This document shows positions 1 to 8,806 of a stretch of DNA of 64,000 nucleotides, piece after piece. The position numbers and the translations under genes were made by a program. The notes under the pieces are model-generated. The model was not told the DNA's origin, searched no databases, and was given only the letters and a program-made list of their open reading frames with translations. Source of the stretch: Paraglaciecola psychrophila 170 (lineage in GTDB: Bacteria > Pseudomonadota > Gammaproteobacteria > Enterobacterales > Alteromonadaceae); NCBI RefSeq assembly GCF_000347635.1, contig NC_020514.1, positions 3,100,001-3,164,000 of the forward strand, given 5' to 3'. Position 1 is the stretch's first letter. The number at the start of each line of letters is the position of its first letter.

Positions 1-581
1 GTATGCCGTTGCACATGGATGGAGCCAGATTATGGTCTTGCCGCCCTTTTTACGAGAATAGATCTTATGCCGATATTGTCGCAGGTTTTGATTCGGTTTA
101 TGTATCACTGTATAAAGATATTGGTTCAATGGGCGGCGCTATATTAGCAGGCTCTCAGGTATTTATTAATGATGCGCGTAAATGGAGAACCCGTTTAGGC
201 GGATTTTCGGTTGGTTCTTGGCCACTTATATACGATGCATTACATTTAATTGATAATCGAATCACACAGATGCCAGCATTTATCGAAAAAGCGAAACAGC
301 TAGCAAACGGGATTCAGCATATTGATAATTTTCGAATCGATCCAGTTGTTCCCCATACTAACCTGTTTCATATCTTGCTTAACGTTTCTGCTGACAAAGC
401 AGCATCAGCTAGAGATCAAGTTGCGAGAGACTCGGGGGTATGGCTATCCGACCGATTCTGGGATTACGAATATCCCAACACCTGCGCCATGGAATTTGTG
501 GTGGGTGAAAAGGCACTGGCGTTGGAGAGTGAAATATTTACCAAAGCTATGACTCTGTTTGATAAAGCTTTAAATCCTTAG
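1..581 (+). CDS. Threonine aldolase-like beta-eliminating lyase, 5' partial
   Basis: The gene enters from the left edge, so its true start lies outside the window; the first in-frame Met, at base 3, is internal. It shows the fold-type I PLP motif HMDGAR at the extreme left and a probable PLP lysine in SLYKDIGSMGGAIL about 40 residues later. Both are typical of low-specificity threonine aldolases and related beta-eliminating lyases, which cleave beta-hydroxy amino acids in the cytoplasm. The visible 192 residues cover the C-terminal half or so of a usual 340-350 residue enzyme. The substrate cannot be settled from the sequence. The gene runs convergently into the nuclease gene with a shared terminator between them. 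Confidence 0.75.
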   Translation, partial: MPLHMDGARLWSCRPFYENRSYADIVAGFDSVYVSLYKDIGSMGGAILAGSQVFINDARKWRTRLGGFSVGSWPLIYDALHLIDNRITQMPAFIEKAKQLANGIQHIDNFRIDPVVPHTNLFHILLNVSADKAASARDQVARDSGVWLSDRFWDYEYPNTCAMEFVVGEKALALESEIFTKAMTLFDKALNP

Positions 582-648
582 TAATTAACTGCTTAAAAGT
601 GTGTCGATAACATGTTATATCAATTAATCCTTTAGCAGTTAAAATATA

Positions 649-675
649 AAAACCAGCCACTGGGTGGCTGGTTTT
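649..675. terminator. Bidirectional rho-independent terminator
   Basis: A 12-bp stem, AAAACCAGCCAC pairing with GTGGCTGGTTTT, encloses a 3-nt loop. The A-tract on one side and T-tract on the other suit both convergent genes, the aldolase-like gene and the nuclease. Confidence 0.85.
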
Positions 676-705
676 TAGGAGTTAACTAAACTACTTTAAC
701 AATAA

Positions 706-2331
706 TTAATTACCCCAAATTTCACTTACAAAAATTGGATAATCAACAAAAGGATTACGATTGCCTTGATGGGAGTACGCAGCCTCATTTCGATCTATCT
801 CCTTTTGACTGACAGGATCTTGAGTATGCCAACTTTTTAGCATGCTCAAATACCACGTTTCAAACACTTGATCACCACTACCATTAAGCACTGCATCAGC
901 ATAAATACTATTACTATCCCAACCTACGATGTTATTTTCATAACGGGTTGCCATATAGAAATAAGCGCGTGCAAGATCACCTTTAAATTCATCAATAGGT
1001 TCAAACACCGTTCCTGTATAACCCAAGCTGCTGCTTGCGCTGCCTACTTTTGAACCATTAGCTGAGATATAACTAGCAGAACTTACTTCACCATATGGGT
1101 AGCTGCTGCGTTTAGAATTGACGTATCCGTCTGTAGCAAAAATATGATGTACGTCAGTATTCATTGGGTTAACGGCACCGCCAAACCAACTTCTTGGAAA
1201 AGAATGCTCACGATTGTAACAATCACTTTCACCCGAATAATTACCACATTGATCAATGCCAGAAGTAAAAATATAGCTATCAGACGAATTAGGCGACTCA
1301 GAATAAATATCTAAAATAGTGCCATCATTCTCGTAATAGCTATCCAATTCGTTGGCCGTGTAGAACGTCCATAGGTCGCCATAACTTTGTGTTGTATGTC
1401 CATTAATGATGTTGAACAACTCAGTTTTTAATGTGAAGCCTGTTAAGTTTTCAGCACTCTTGTAATATTCACTTAAGTTGGTAGTACCACCAGAGCCTCC
1501 TGGTCCACTTCCAATAGTGAAACTAGTTGATTCACTGGAACCAAAACTACCGCCACTTGCGACAGTATTGCCAGCAACAACCATATTATATGAGCCAGAC
1601 CCATACGAACAACATATACCGTCACCATAAGAATCATCAATGGTAAAAACATAATCGCCATCATCTAAACACACATCCTCAGAGTAGGAGGTAGAGCTCG
1701 AATAGCCTGAGCCTGAGTTCAGCGTTGATGAACTACTATTGACTATCGACCAGCTAGTCTCAGAGCCATAATTATCAGTTGTTAAATTAAATGTACCTGC
1801 ACTGCATTCGCCTGAACTTGAACCGCCGCCAGTACTATTATGGGGTTCAAAATCATCGACATAAACTATTTCGCTGCCATCAAACCCTGATACATCGTAA
1901 AAACGTAATCCGACAGGAATACGGGTTGTGCTGCTTGCTGTAAAGCTATACGTCAACTCCTGCCATTGTCCCGTGATAGAAGCATTCGAATATCCCTGAT
2001 AACCGTTTACGTATAGACGGGCTTGTACATTGCCTTCAGTGTGGTAAACCCACACACTATAATTATAGGTTTCGCCCGATGTAACATTCACACTTTGACG
2101 AAAGTCAGTTGAACCTTGTGTACTAGTATTAACAGTGACTGCAGCTGCACTATTACCACTTTTTACAAAAGAGGTTGTTTTACTCAGGCTTATCCCTGAA
2201 TCTATAGTTGACCAATCATTTGGTATTGAGCCAGACCAGTTTTCAAACCCTCCATTATCAACATTAGCGTAAGCCAGTTGACTCGCCAACAAAGTCCCTA
2301 TTAACAGATTAGTTTTTATTTTTAATTTCAT
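706..2331 (-). CDS. Secreted modular endonuclease I family nuclease
   Basis: The 541-residue protein starts with a Sec signal peptide ending near AYA. It has an N-terminal beta-sandwich resembling a carbohydrate-binding module (about residues 25-160) and a Ser/Gly-rich linker. A Cys-rich DGYGDGICC-like module follows (written DDSYGDGICC here, about 175-280). The C-terminal half is an endonuclease I domain with NREHSFPRSWF near residue 375 and the following TDVHHIF, the His/Asn-containing metal-dependent active site of the family. The likely role is degradation of extracellular DNA or RNA for nutrients, as is common in marine bacteria. It is monocistronic, with a long AT-rich upstream region. 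The binding target of the accessory modules is not predictable. Confidence 0.85.
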   Translation of the reverse strand: MKLKIKTNLLIGTLLASQLAYANVDNGGFENWSGSIPNDWSTIDSGISLSKTTSFVKSGNSAAAVTVNTSTQGSTDFRQSVNVTSGETYNYSVWVYHTEGNVQARLYVNGYQGYSNASITGQWQELTYSFTASSTTRIPVGLRFYDVSGFDGSEIVYVDDFEPHNSTGGGSSSGECSAGTFNLTTDNYGSETSWSIVNSSSSTLNSGSGYSSSTSYSEDVCLDDGDYVFTIDDSYGDGICCSYGSGSYNMVVAGNTVASGGSFGSSESTSFTIGSGPGGSGGTTNLSEYYKSAENLTGFTLKTELFNIINGHTTQSYGDLWTFYTANELDSYYENDGTILDIYSESPNSSDSYIFTSGIDQCGNYSGESDCYNREHSFPRSWFGGAVNPMNTDVHHIFATDGYVNSKRSSYPYGEVSSASYISANGSKVGSASSSLGYTGTVFEPIDEFKGDLARAYFYMATRYENNIVGWDSNSIYADAVLNGSGDQVFETWYLSMLKSWHTQDPVSQKEIDRNEAAYSHQGNRNPFVDYPIFVSEIWGN

Positions 2332-2798
2332 ATTAATACCTTTATTATTTCGGAGTTGAATATTGTCCGATCAAAAATGTTCGTAAATAAAAGATCTTAT
2401 GGATGTTTTGTTGCATTGATATTAAATACATCATGTTGTAAAAAATTAGCTTTCTCATGCACTGTGAATAATTTCACATTCCTGAAGGCTATATATTGGC
2501 GATCATGAAGCTGTTTTAATGATCAAGATTTAAACGATTATAAGTTTTGAAGTATTAATAATGATCAAATAATAAAATAACCAATTGCACACTAGTGGAC
2601 TTAAATACTAGGTTATCACACAACAAATTAATCGACTCATTAGCTTCAACACGGGAGATCAGAAAATAAGTCATACAACAAGTACTGCCAACAGCACTTA
2701 GTTTTGCTGAAGCAAAACGGTGATTTCTATCATTACCGCTTTAAGTGGGATAAAAGTGAAGCATATTTACCCAGTAAAATTAAAATAAGACCAAAAAA
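2332..2798. other. Intergenic region between nuclease and bioD
   Basis: This AT-rich stretch of 467 bases lies upstream of the nuclease gene and downstream of bioD. It presumably carries the nuclease promoter. I see no gene, RNA or clear repeat in it. An 80-codon open frame that starts at 2704 runs mostly antisense to the end of bioD and resembles no known family. Confidence 0.5.
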
Positions 2799-3524
2799 CT
2801 ATAAATCTAAAACAGATAGATCTAAATATACACCAGCATCATTTGGTGAATTTAATCTAGGTATAGTGCCAATAAATGGCGCGTCAATCAGTGTTTTTAA
2901 ACTATCAATATTTTTGTCTAAAAATGGCATGTCAGAGTCAACTTGATTGGCCACCCAACCTGCTATTTTTAAGCCGTCGCTCCTAATACATTCAGCGGTT
3001 AATACAGCATGGTTCAAACAACCTAAACGCATGCCCACGACTAAAATGACGGCTAGGTTTCGTTCAACTACAAACTCTGACAAGTATCTTGGCTGGCCGT
3101 AAAAATCAATTCCAAGGGGCAAACGCCAGCCACCAGCGCCTTCTACAATCAACACATCAGGCTTTTTTTGTAACAAGGCAATAAAACCTTCGCGCACTGT
3201 ATCGATTGAAATAGGTTGGGCCGTCGTATCTTTGTTTAAATCTTGTGCGGCTAAATGTGGCGCAATAGCGGCTTCAAATGCAATGGGATTAACTTCGTCA
3301 TAACTTAAACCAATATTTGCATGCTTTTGCAAGGCCAAGGCATCTTCATTGCGCAACCCTTGAGGGGTTGGCTCGCAACCGGCAGCAATCGGTTTATATG
3401 CAGCAGTCAGCAAGCCCTTTTTATTGAGTTCAATAAGCAGCGCTTCTGTAACGAATGTTTTACCAACTTCGGTATCGGTGCCGGTTACAAAAAACGCGCG
3501 GCGTTTAACTGATAAATGTCCCAT
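2799..3524 (-). CDS. bioD: Dethiobiotin synthetase
   Basis: BioD closes the ureido ring of biotin, converting 7,8-diaminopelargonic acid, CO2 and ATP to dethiobiotin. The P-loop GTDTEVGKT is near the N-terminus and the VEGAGGWRLPL motif is central, as expected for BioD. The start is placed at MGHLSVKRR because AGGA sits five bases upstream; a Met six codons earlier lacks a ribosome site. At 241 residues it is slightly longer than the 225-residue E. coli protein. It is the last gene of bioB-bioF-bioD but is separated from bioF by 164 bases, where bioC would normally lie. Confidence 0.95.
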   Translation of the reverse strand: MGHLSVKRRAFFVTGTDTEVGKTFVTEALLIELNKKGLLTAAYKPIAAGCEPTPQGLRNEDALALQKHANIGLSYDEVNPIAFEAAIAPHLAAQDLNKDTTAQPISIDTVREGFIALLQKKPDVLIVEGAGGWRLPLGIDFYGQPRYLSEFVVERNLAVILVVGMRLGCLNHAVLTAECIRSDGLKIAGWVANQVDSDMPFLDKNIDSLKTLIDAPFIGTIPRLNSPNDAGVYLDLSVLDL

Positions 3525-3688
3525 GAAAATCCTATTTAACACCGAGTTGGCGCTATGAGTACCTTATAAAATCAGACCTGATGTATCAGTGAAAAATGTG
3601 TATTTTAGGATACTTCGGTTGATTAATGGTTTCAATTTATCGTAAAGCATGCTGATAAAAAGCGCTCTTTCTTTTACAATTAAATATT

Positions 3689-4921
3689 TTAGGGTCTTGC
3701 TCCATGAGCATCCTGTAATACGATTTTCAAACCATCAACTAACGCTTCGATATCACGGATTTCATGCCCTGCGGTTAGTGTAATACGCAACCTGTCCATA
3801 TGTTTAGGTACTGTGGGGTAGCGAATTGCTGTCACCCATAAGCCTAATGCTTTTAGTTTTTCACTGGCAGCTAAGGCTTTTTCTGCATCGCCTATTAACA
3901 CAGGTTGAATAGCGGTATTAGAAGGCATTAATGCTAACCCTGCGGTGTTTGCTAATAATTTAAACTGTTCAATTCGCTCGGTAAGAGTGGTTCGGCGCTC
4001 AGCAGTTTGTTTAGCCTGTAAACTGGCTAAGGTTGCATGGGCCTGGGCAGCAGGCATTGCAGTGCTGTAAATATAATGCTTAGCAAAGTTAACTAGATAG
4101 TCAATAAGGTCATGACTTCCAGCCACAAATGCACCGGCTGTCCCTATCGCTTTGCCAAAAGTAGCCATTAAAATGGGCACTTGTTGTTGTGACAAATTAT
4201 GGGTCTCTATCACTCCCAAGCCGTGTTTTCCTAAAGCGCCAAAACCATGGGCATCATCAACCATTAACCAAGCTTTTGCATGCTTGGTTAATGAAACCAT
4301 TTCAGATAAAGGCGCTTGGTCGCCATCCATACTAAAAACGCCTTCAGTGGCGACTAAAGTATTTTGACTTTTTTGTGTATCCGCAAAATTTAATAACAAT
4401 TCAAGGTGTTCAAGATCATTGTGATTAAAGCGAGTTAACTTGGCTTTTGAAGCTTTTGCACCTTCAATAAAAGAAGCATGCATTAATTCATCAGCAATAA
4501 TTACGTCTTTGTGGTTTAGATCGGCCTGATTATTTATTCGACTATGGTTATAAGCAGCTTGGCTGAAAAGAGTTTGGCAAACGGCTTGATTAGCAGCAAA
4601 GCCAGAATTAAACAGCAACACTTTATCGCGTTTAAGTTCAGATGCTAGGTATTCCTCCAAAGCCTGATGAGCTTTGGTATATCCAGTGACCAATGGTGAT
4701 GCACCACTGCCGCCGCCATACTCACTAATGCCATCAACCCAAGCTTGCGCTACAACACTTGAGCGACGCATAGCTAAATAGTCATTACTTGAAAAGTTGA
4801 TATAGTGCTGACCATCGATTTCAATCAGTGGCCCTGCAGCTGAGTCTAGCGTATTTCGCGAACGAAAAAGCCCTTCATTTCGGCGCTTATTGAGTGCAGA
4901 AGCGATAAAATCAAATGCCAT
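3689..4921 (-). CDS. bioF: 8-amino-7-oxononanoate synthase
   Basis: This is a PLP-dependent alpha-oxoamine synthase that condenses pimeloyl-ACP (or -CoA) with L-alanine in the first ring-forming step of biotin synthesis. At 410 residues it is in the family range. The PLP lysine is in ATFGKAIGTAG, the Asp/His pair in DDAHGFGALG, and the glycine-rich YGGGSGASPLVTG motif lies near residue 70. The start codon touches the bioB stop at base 4921, so translation is probably coupled to bioB. Confidence 0.95.
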   Translation of the reverse strand: MAFDFIASALNKRRNEGLFRSRNTLDSAAGPLIEIDGQHYINFSSNDYLAMRRSSVVAQAWVDGISEYGGGSGASPLVTGYTKAHQALEEYLASELKRDKVLLFNSGFAANQAVCQTLFSQAAYNHSRINNQADLNHKDVIIADELMHASFIEGAKASKAKLTRFNHNDLEHLELLLNFADTQKSQNTLVATEGVFSMDGDQAPLSEMVSLTKHAKAWLMVDDAHGFGALGKHGLGVIETHNLSQQQVPILMATFGKAIGTAGAFVAGSHDLIDYLVNFAKHYIYSTAMPAAQAHATLASLQAKQTAERRTTLTERIEQFKLLANTAGLALMPSNTAIQPVLIGDAEKALAASEKLKALGLWVTAIRYPTVPKHMDRLRITLTAGHEIRDIEALVDGLKIVLQDAHGARP

Positions 4922-6045
4922 TATAAATCAGCAGCTTCTGCTTGTTGACTCGCGGCATCGTAAAATAGATGCTGGCTAGTCTTGTCATCGATTTCTTCTA
5001 AAAGTGCGGCTTCATGTGCTGCATCTGAATAGTCACGAGTTTGAGCAGAATTTATCCCTAATTTTTTAAATAATGTCACATCTTCATGGGTTTCAGGATT
5101 AGAGGTGGTTAACAACTTACAACCGTAAAAGATAGAATTAGCGCCAGCCAAAAAACACATGGCTTGCATTTGTTCATTCATCGCCTCACGGCCAGCAGAT
5201 AAACGCACATATGACTTCGGCATCATCAGCCTAGCGATAGCTATAGTACGAATAAATTCGAAATAATCTAAGTCTTCGACATTTTCCATAGGGGTGCCTT
5301 TGACTTTGACCAACATGTTAATTGGCACACTTTCTGGATGATGTTCTAGGTTAGCCAGTTGCATCAATAAACTAGAACGGTCAGATGTCGTTTCACCCAT
5401 GCCCACTATGCCACCAGAACACACATTCATGCCTGAGCCTCTAACGTTTTCTAAGGTATCTAACCTATCTTGATAGGTACGAGTTGTAATAATATCACCA
5501 TAAAACTCTGGCGAGGTATCTAAATTGTGATTGTAATAATCGAGCCCAGATTGTTTCAAAGATAATGCTTGGTCAGACGTTAACATACCTAACGTCATAC
5601 ACGTTTCTAATCCAAGTTTTTTCACTTCTTTGACCATCTCTGTCACATAAGGCATATCTCTTTCACGTGGGTTACGCCATGCTGCGCCCATACAAAATCG
5701 GGTAGAACCAGCTTGTTTGGCTTCTTGCGCACGCAGAATAACTTTATCGATTTCCATTAAACGTTCTTTTTCTAAACCGGTATCATAACGTGCACTTTGC
5801 GGGCAGTATTTGCAATCTTCTGGGCAGGCGCCGGTTTTAATCGATAACAAAGTGCTAACTTGCACTTGATTAGGATCAAAATTTTGCCTGTGTACTGTTT
5901 GAGCTTGAAACATTAAGTCACTAAAGGGCTGTTCAAAAAGGGCGTTCACCTCTTCAATTGTCCAGTCATGACGGATACTAGCTGGGTTGAGTAATGATGA
6001 AGTGTTCAAAGACGATTTGTTTATAGGTAATTTATTTATAGTCAT
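4921..6045 (-). CDS. bioB: Biotin synthase
   Basis: BioB is a radical SAM enzyme that inserts sulfur into dethiobiotin. The radical SAM cluster motif CPEDCKYC gives the CxxxCxxC pattern. The conserved Nx[17 protein letters not shown] and AGREAMNEQ segments, which line the substrate and auxiliary [2Fe-2S] cluster sites, are present. At 374 residues it is about 25 residues longer than E. coli BioB at the N-terminus; the extra [17 protein letters not shown] stretch is low in complexity, and an internal start is possible. It is divergent from bioA, with 53 bases between the starts. Confidence 0.96.
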   Translation of the reverse strand: MTINKLPINKSSLNTSSLLNPASIRHDWTIEEVNALFEQPFSDLMFQAQTVHRQNFDPNQVQVSTLLSIKTGACPEDCKYCPQSARYDTGLEKERLMEIDKVILRAQEAKQAGSTRFCMGAAWRNPRERDMPYVTEMVKEVKKLGLETCMTLGMLTSDQALSLKQSGLDYYNHNLDTSPEFYGDIITTRTYQDRLDTLENVRGSGMNVCSGGIVGMGETTSDRSSLLMQLANLEHHPESVPINMLVKVKGTPMENVEDLDYFEFIRTIAIARLMMPKSYVRLSAGREAMNEQMQAMCFLAGANSIFYGCKLLTTSNPETHEDVTLFKKLGINSAQTRDYSDAAHEAALLEEIDDKTSQHLFYDAASQQAEAADL

Positions 6046-6098
6046 TAGTGCAACCTAGGAATTTCATACTTTACTAAATGATTCAAGGCGCTTAGTCT

Positions 6099-7430
6099 AT
6101 GGCTCGCGACAATATTGTCAACCCAATTAAAAACAAAGACTTTACAAGTGATTATATTTTGAACAATGAAGATTTACTTTTCGACCAACACCATATTTGG
6201 CATCCATATACATCTGCAATAAATCCCCTTCCCTGCTACGAAGTCACGAAAGCTGAAGGTGTGTATATCCATCTAGCGACTGGTGAAAAATTGGTGGATG
6301 GCGTGTCATCTTGGTGGACCGCCATTCATGGTTATAACCATCCTGAGTTAAATCATGCAGTTAAAAGTCAAGTAGATGACTTTGCTCATGTAATGTTTGG
6401 TGGATTAACGCATAAACCTGCGATCGACCTATGCCGAACTTTGGTGGATATCACGCCTCAAGGTTTAGACAGGGTATTTTTGGCTGACTCAGGTTCGGTA
6501 TCAGTAGAAGTGGCGATGAAAATGGCTTTGCAATACTGGGCGTGTCAGGGCAACAGTACTAAACACCGATTTATCACGCCTCGTAATGGTTATCATGGTG
6601 ATACGTTTGCTGCTATGTCGGTATGCGACCCTGTGAATGGAATGCACAGTTTATTTTCTGACACTTTAACCCACCAAATATTTGCCCCGGCACCTCAGAC
6701 ACGTTTTGATAAACAGTGGAATGAAGACGATATAAAACCTTTAGAGCAGCTTATTCAAACTCATCATAATGAACTCGCAGCACTCATCATCGAGCCCATA
6801 GTTCAAAATGCCGGTGGTATGCGGATTTATCATCCCGAATATTTAAAGCGCTGCAGGCAACTTTGCGACGATTACAACATACTTTTGATTTGTGATGAAA
6901 TTGCCACGGGGTTTGGCCGCACAGGCAAATTATTTGCTTGTGAGTATGCAGATATAAGCCCAGATATACTATGTCTAGGGAAAGCGCTAACGGGTGGATA
7001 TATGACGTTGGCGGCCACTCTTTGTTCTGAAGATGTTGCCCAAGGTGTATGCCAAGGTGAGCCCGGTGTTTTTATGCATGGTCCAACATTCATGGGTAAC
7101 GCACTAGCGTGTTCAGTTGCCAATGCTAGCTTAAAGATCATTCAAAGAAATGATTGGCAGACACAAGTGTCTCATATTGAACGACAACTGCATGTTGAGT
7201 TAGCACCTTGTATGGATTTAGAAGCAGTAAAAGACGTAAGAGTGATTGGAGCCATTGGTGTAGTAGAATGTAAATCAGCCGTGAACGTGGCTGAGCTTCA
7301 AAAATCTTTTGTCAAACAAGGCGTATGGATAAGGCCTTTCGGTAAACTTGTGTATATTATGCCGCCGTACATTATTAACCCGCAACAGCTTAGCCAGTTA
7401 ACTAAGGCTATCTATAACGTATTAAAATAA
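6099..7430 (+). CDS. bioA: Adenosylmethionine-8-amino-7-oxononanoate aminotransferase
   Basis: BioA transfers the amino group from SAM to 8-amino-7-oxononanoate, giving diaminopelargonate. This is a class III PLP aminotransferase of 443 residues. The PLP lysine is in CLGKALTGGYM, the cofactor Asp in CDEIATGFGRTG, and the SAM/substrate segment WHPYTS and SSWWTAIHGYNHP are near the N-terminus. The 53-base space shared with bioB must hold both promoters; I could not recognise a clear BirA operator there. Confidence 0.95.
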   Translation: MARDNIVNPIKNKDFTSDYILNNEDLLFDQHHIWHPYTSAINPLPCYEVTKAEGVYIHLATGEKLVDGVSSWWTAIHGYNHPELNHAVKSQVDDFAHVMFGGLTHKPAIDLCRTLVDITPQGLDRVFLADSGSVSVEVAMKMALQYWACQGNSTKHRFITPRNGYHGDTFAAMSVCDPVNGMHSLFSDTLTHQIFAPAPQTRFDKQWNEDDIKPLEQLIQTHHNELAALIIEPIVQNAGGMRIYHPEYLKRCRQLCDDYNILLICDEIATGFGRTGKLFACEYADISPDILCLGKALTGGYMTLAATLCSEDVAQGVCQGEPGVFMHGPTFMGNALACSVANASLKIIQRNDWQTQVSHIERQLHVELAPCMDLEAVKDVRVIGAIGVVECKSAVNVAELQKSFVKQGVWIRPFGKLVYIMPPYIINPQQLSQLTKAIYNVLK

Positions 7431-7457
7431 GCTGCAAACTTCTGGATAGATGCCAAT

Positions 7458-8276
7458 TCAATGAAAAACGTCTGGGACTTGTTCACACAATTGCTGTAAT
7501 TGGGCTTGCAGCAATTGTGTGGCAGGATCTTTAGGGCACTTGCGGATAAAATATTGATAGTCTGCAATTGCCACTTGAGTACAGTCTAGCTGATGTAATA
7601 AAAACCCTCTGTCTCTTCTTTCGTAAGGATCGTTGGGACACAAATTGACTAATAGTTCTACCGCCGTTAAAGCTTCAGAGTAACATTTCTCGTTAATGTA
7701 CGACGCTTTCAAATTATGCAGTAATCTAACAATAGTTTCATCACAGCTTGCTTCATGTAGGGCTTCTTCTGGCATCTTTTCATCTTCTATTTCATGTAAA
7801 ATAGAAAAATATAAAGACTCAAGATCTTGACGGCTCAATTGCTTGCCATTCAGGGGATCTAAATAAATGTCAGGATAATGATTAAAACGACATTTAAGCA
7901 AGAAGTGACCGGGGAAGTTCACTACACACACATCAAAACCTAGCTTTTTACCCATTGATTGAAACACAATAGCTAGGCTTACAGGGATACCAGTGCGATA
8001 ATCCAAGACTTGGTTGAGTAAACTGTACTGGCAGGAAAAATAATCCGTTTCATCACCACTAAAAGCGAGTTCCACATAAAAAAATTGAATAAAACGTTTA
8101 AAATTTTCTGGGATGGTATCAGTTGGTCCGATATATACTTTTGCTTCCTCAATCCACAACTCAACTTTGCGTTGATAATCGTCAGGTTGGCAACTGTCAA
8201 GTTGAAACATGCTTGCTAACTGCAAACTGGCCATCAGATAATCTCGCTTAGCGATAGCCTGTTTTAACTCTTTCAC
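7458..8276 (-). CDS. sirB1: SirB1 family transglutaminase-like/TPR protein
   Basis: The 272-residue cytoplasmic protein has the SirB1 layout. A transglutaminase-like domain contains LNQVLDYRTGIPVSLAIVF and NFPGHFLLKC, followed by YLDPLNGKQLSR; two or three TPR-like helices with the phrase LCPNDPYERRDRG complete it. Its function is uncertain: the family was named for an effect on Salmonella invasion gene expression. Position supports the call, since SirB2 and SirB1 follow hemA-prfA-prmC in many gammaproteobacteria and the same order is kept here. The usual next gene, kdsA, is absent and bioA lies beyond it instead. Confidence 0.85.
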   Translation of the reverse strand: MKELKQAIAKRDYLMASLQLASMFQLDSCQPDDYQRKVELWIEEAKVYIGPTDTIPENFKRFIQFFYVELAFSGDETDYFSCQYSLLNQVLDYRTGIPVSLAIVFQSMGKKLGFDVCVVNFPGHFLLKCRFNHYPDIYLDPLNGKQLSRQDLESLYFSILHEIEDEKMPEEALHEASCDETIVRLLHNLKASYINEKCYSEALTAVELLVNLCPNDPYERRDRGFLLHQLDCTQVAIADYQYFIRKCPKDPATQLLQAQLQQLCEQVPDVFH

Positions 8277-8398
8277 TTGTTTTACCCCACTAAATAAACG
8301 CTCCTCTTTTTATCGGTTTATATGGAGTAACCTTTACTGTAAATAACAGTAAAATTATAAATAAATACAAGTCTCTGTTAATTCATAAATTATAAAAT

Positions 8399-8767
8399 CT
8401 AAAATAACATAGCTTGTCTACTAACTGCGACCATGTCTGCGTAAGTAATCCAACTCAACGTACTAAACCAATGCACCGCATAAAACTGTTACGCCCAAGC
8501 TTTAGCGCTAATGTAACCATAAATACATACATCACTAAGGCTGACAGCTTTTCAGTGACCCATGCATTTACGAACAGATATTGCTTATGCCTAACACACA
8601 ATATAGCGTCACTGACCAGTAATAATGTGTCAACAACATGGGGAATAATTTTAAGCCACTTTTGTTTCAACATGTGATTCCGTAATGTTAAGAACAAGAC
8701 GTAATAAAAACAACCGCACACTTAATACAATGGCATCAAGATAAAGGTGTTTAACCACTTCATACAT
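8399..8767 (-). CDS. sirB2: SirB2 family membrane protein, two frameshifts
   Basis: No single frame gives the whole protein, but three pieces join into about 122 residues of SirB2. The start is MYEVVKHLYLDAIVLS in one frame. The core, with LTLRNHMLKQKWLKIIPHV and VTEKLSALVMYVF, is in a second. The tail, YADMVAVSRQAMLF, is in a third. One base too many near 8690-8705 and one too few near 8455-8470 explain the pieces, and they cancel so that start and stop are again in register. SirB2 is a small protein of several membrane helices and unknown function. It sits 39 bases after the HD-GYP regulator and upstream of sirB1, the usual position. Sequencing error is more likely than decay. Confidence 0.75.
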
Positions 8768-8806
8768 GCTTAATAAGCCTTTATTTTAAGGGATAACAAA
8801 TTAAAG

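Noticed and set aside
2704..2946. 80-codon frame upstream of and antisense to the end of bioD
   Set aside because: Most of its coding stretch overlaps bioD in antisense, there is no ribosome site and no family resemblance.
6046..6098. BirA operator between bioA and bioB
   Set aside because: I looked for the TTGTTAAC-type inverted halves and found no convincing match, so none is reported.
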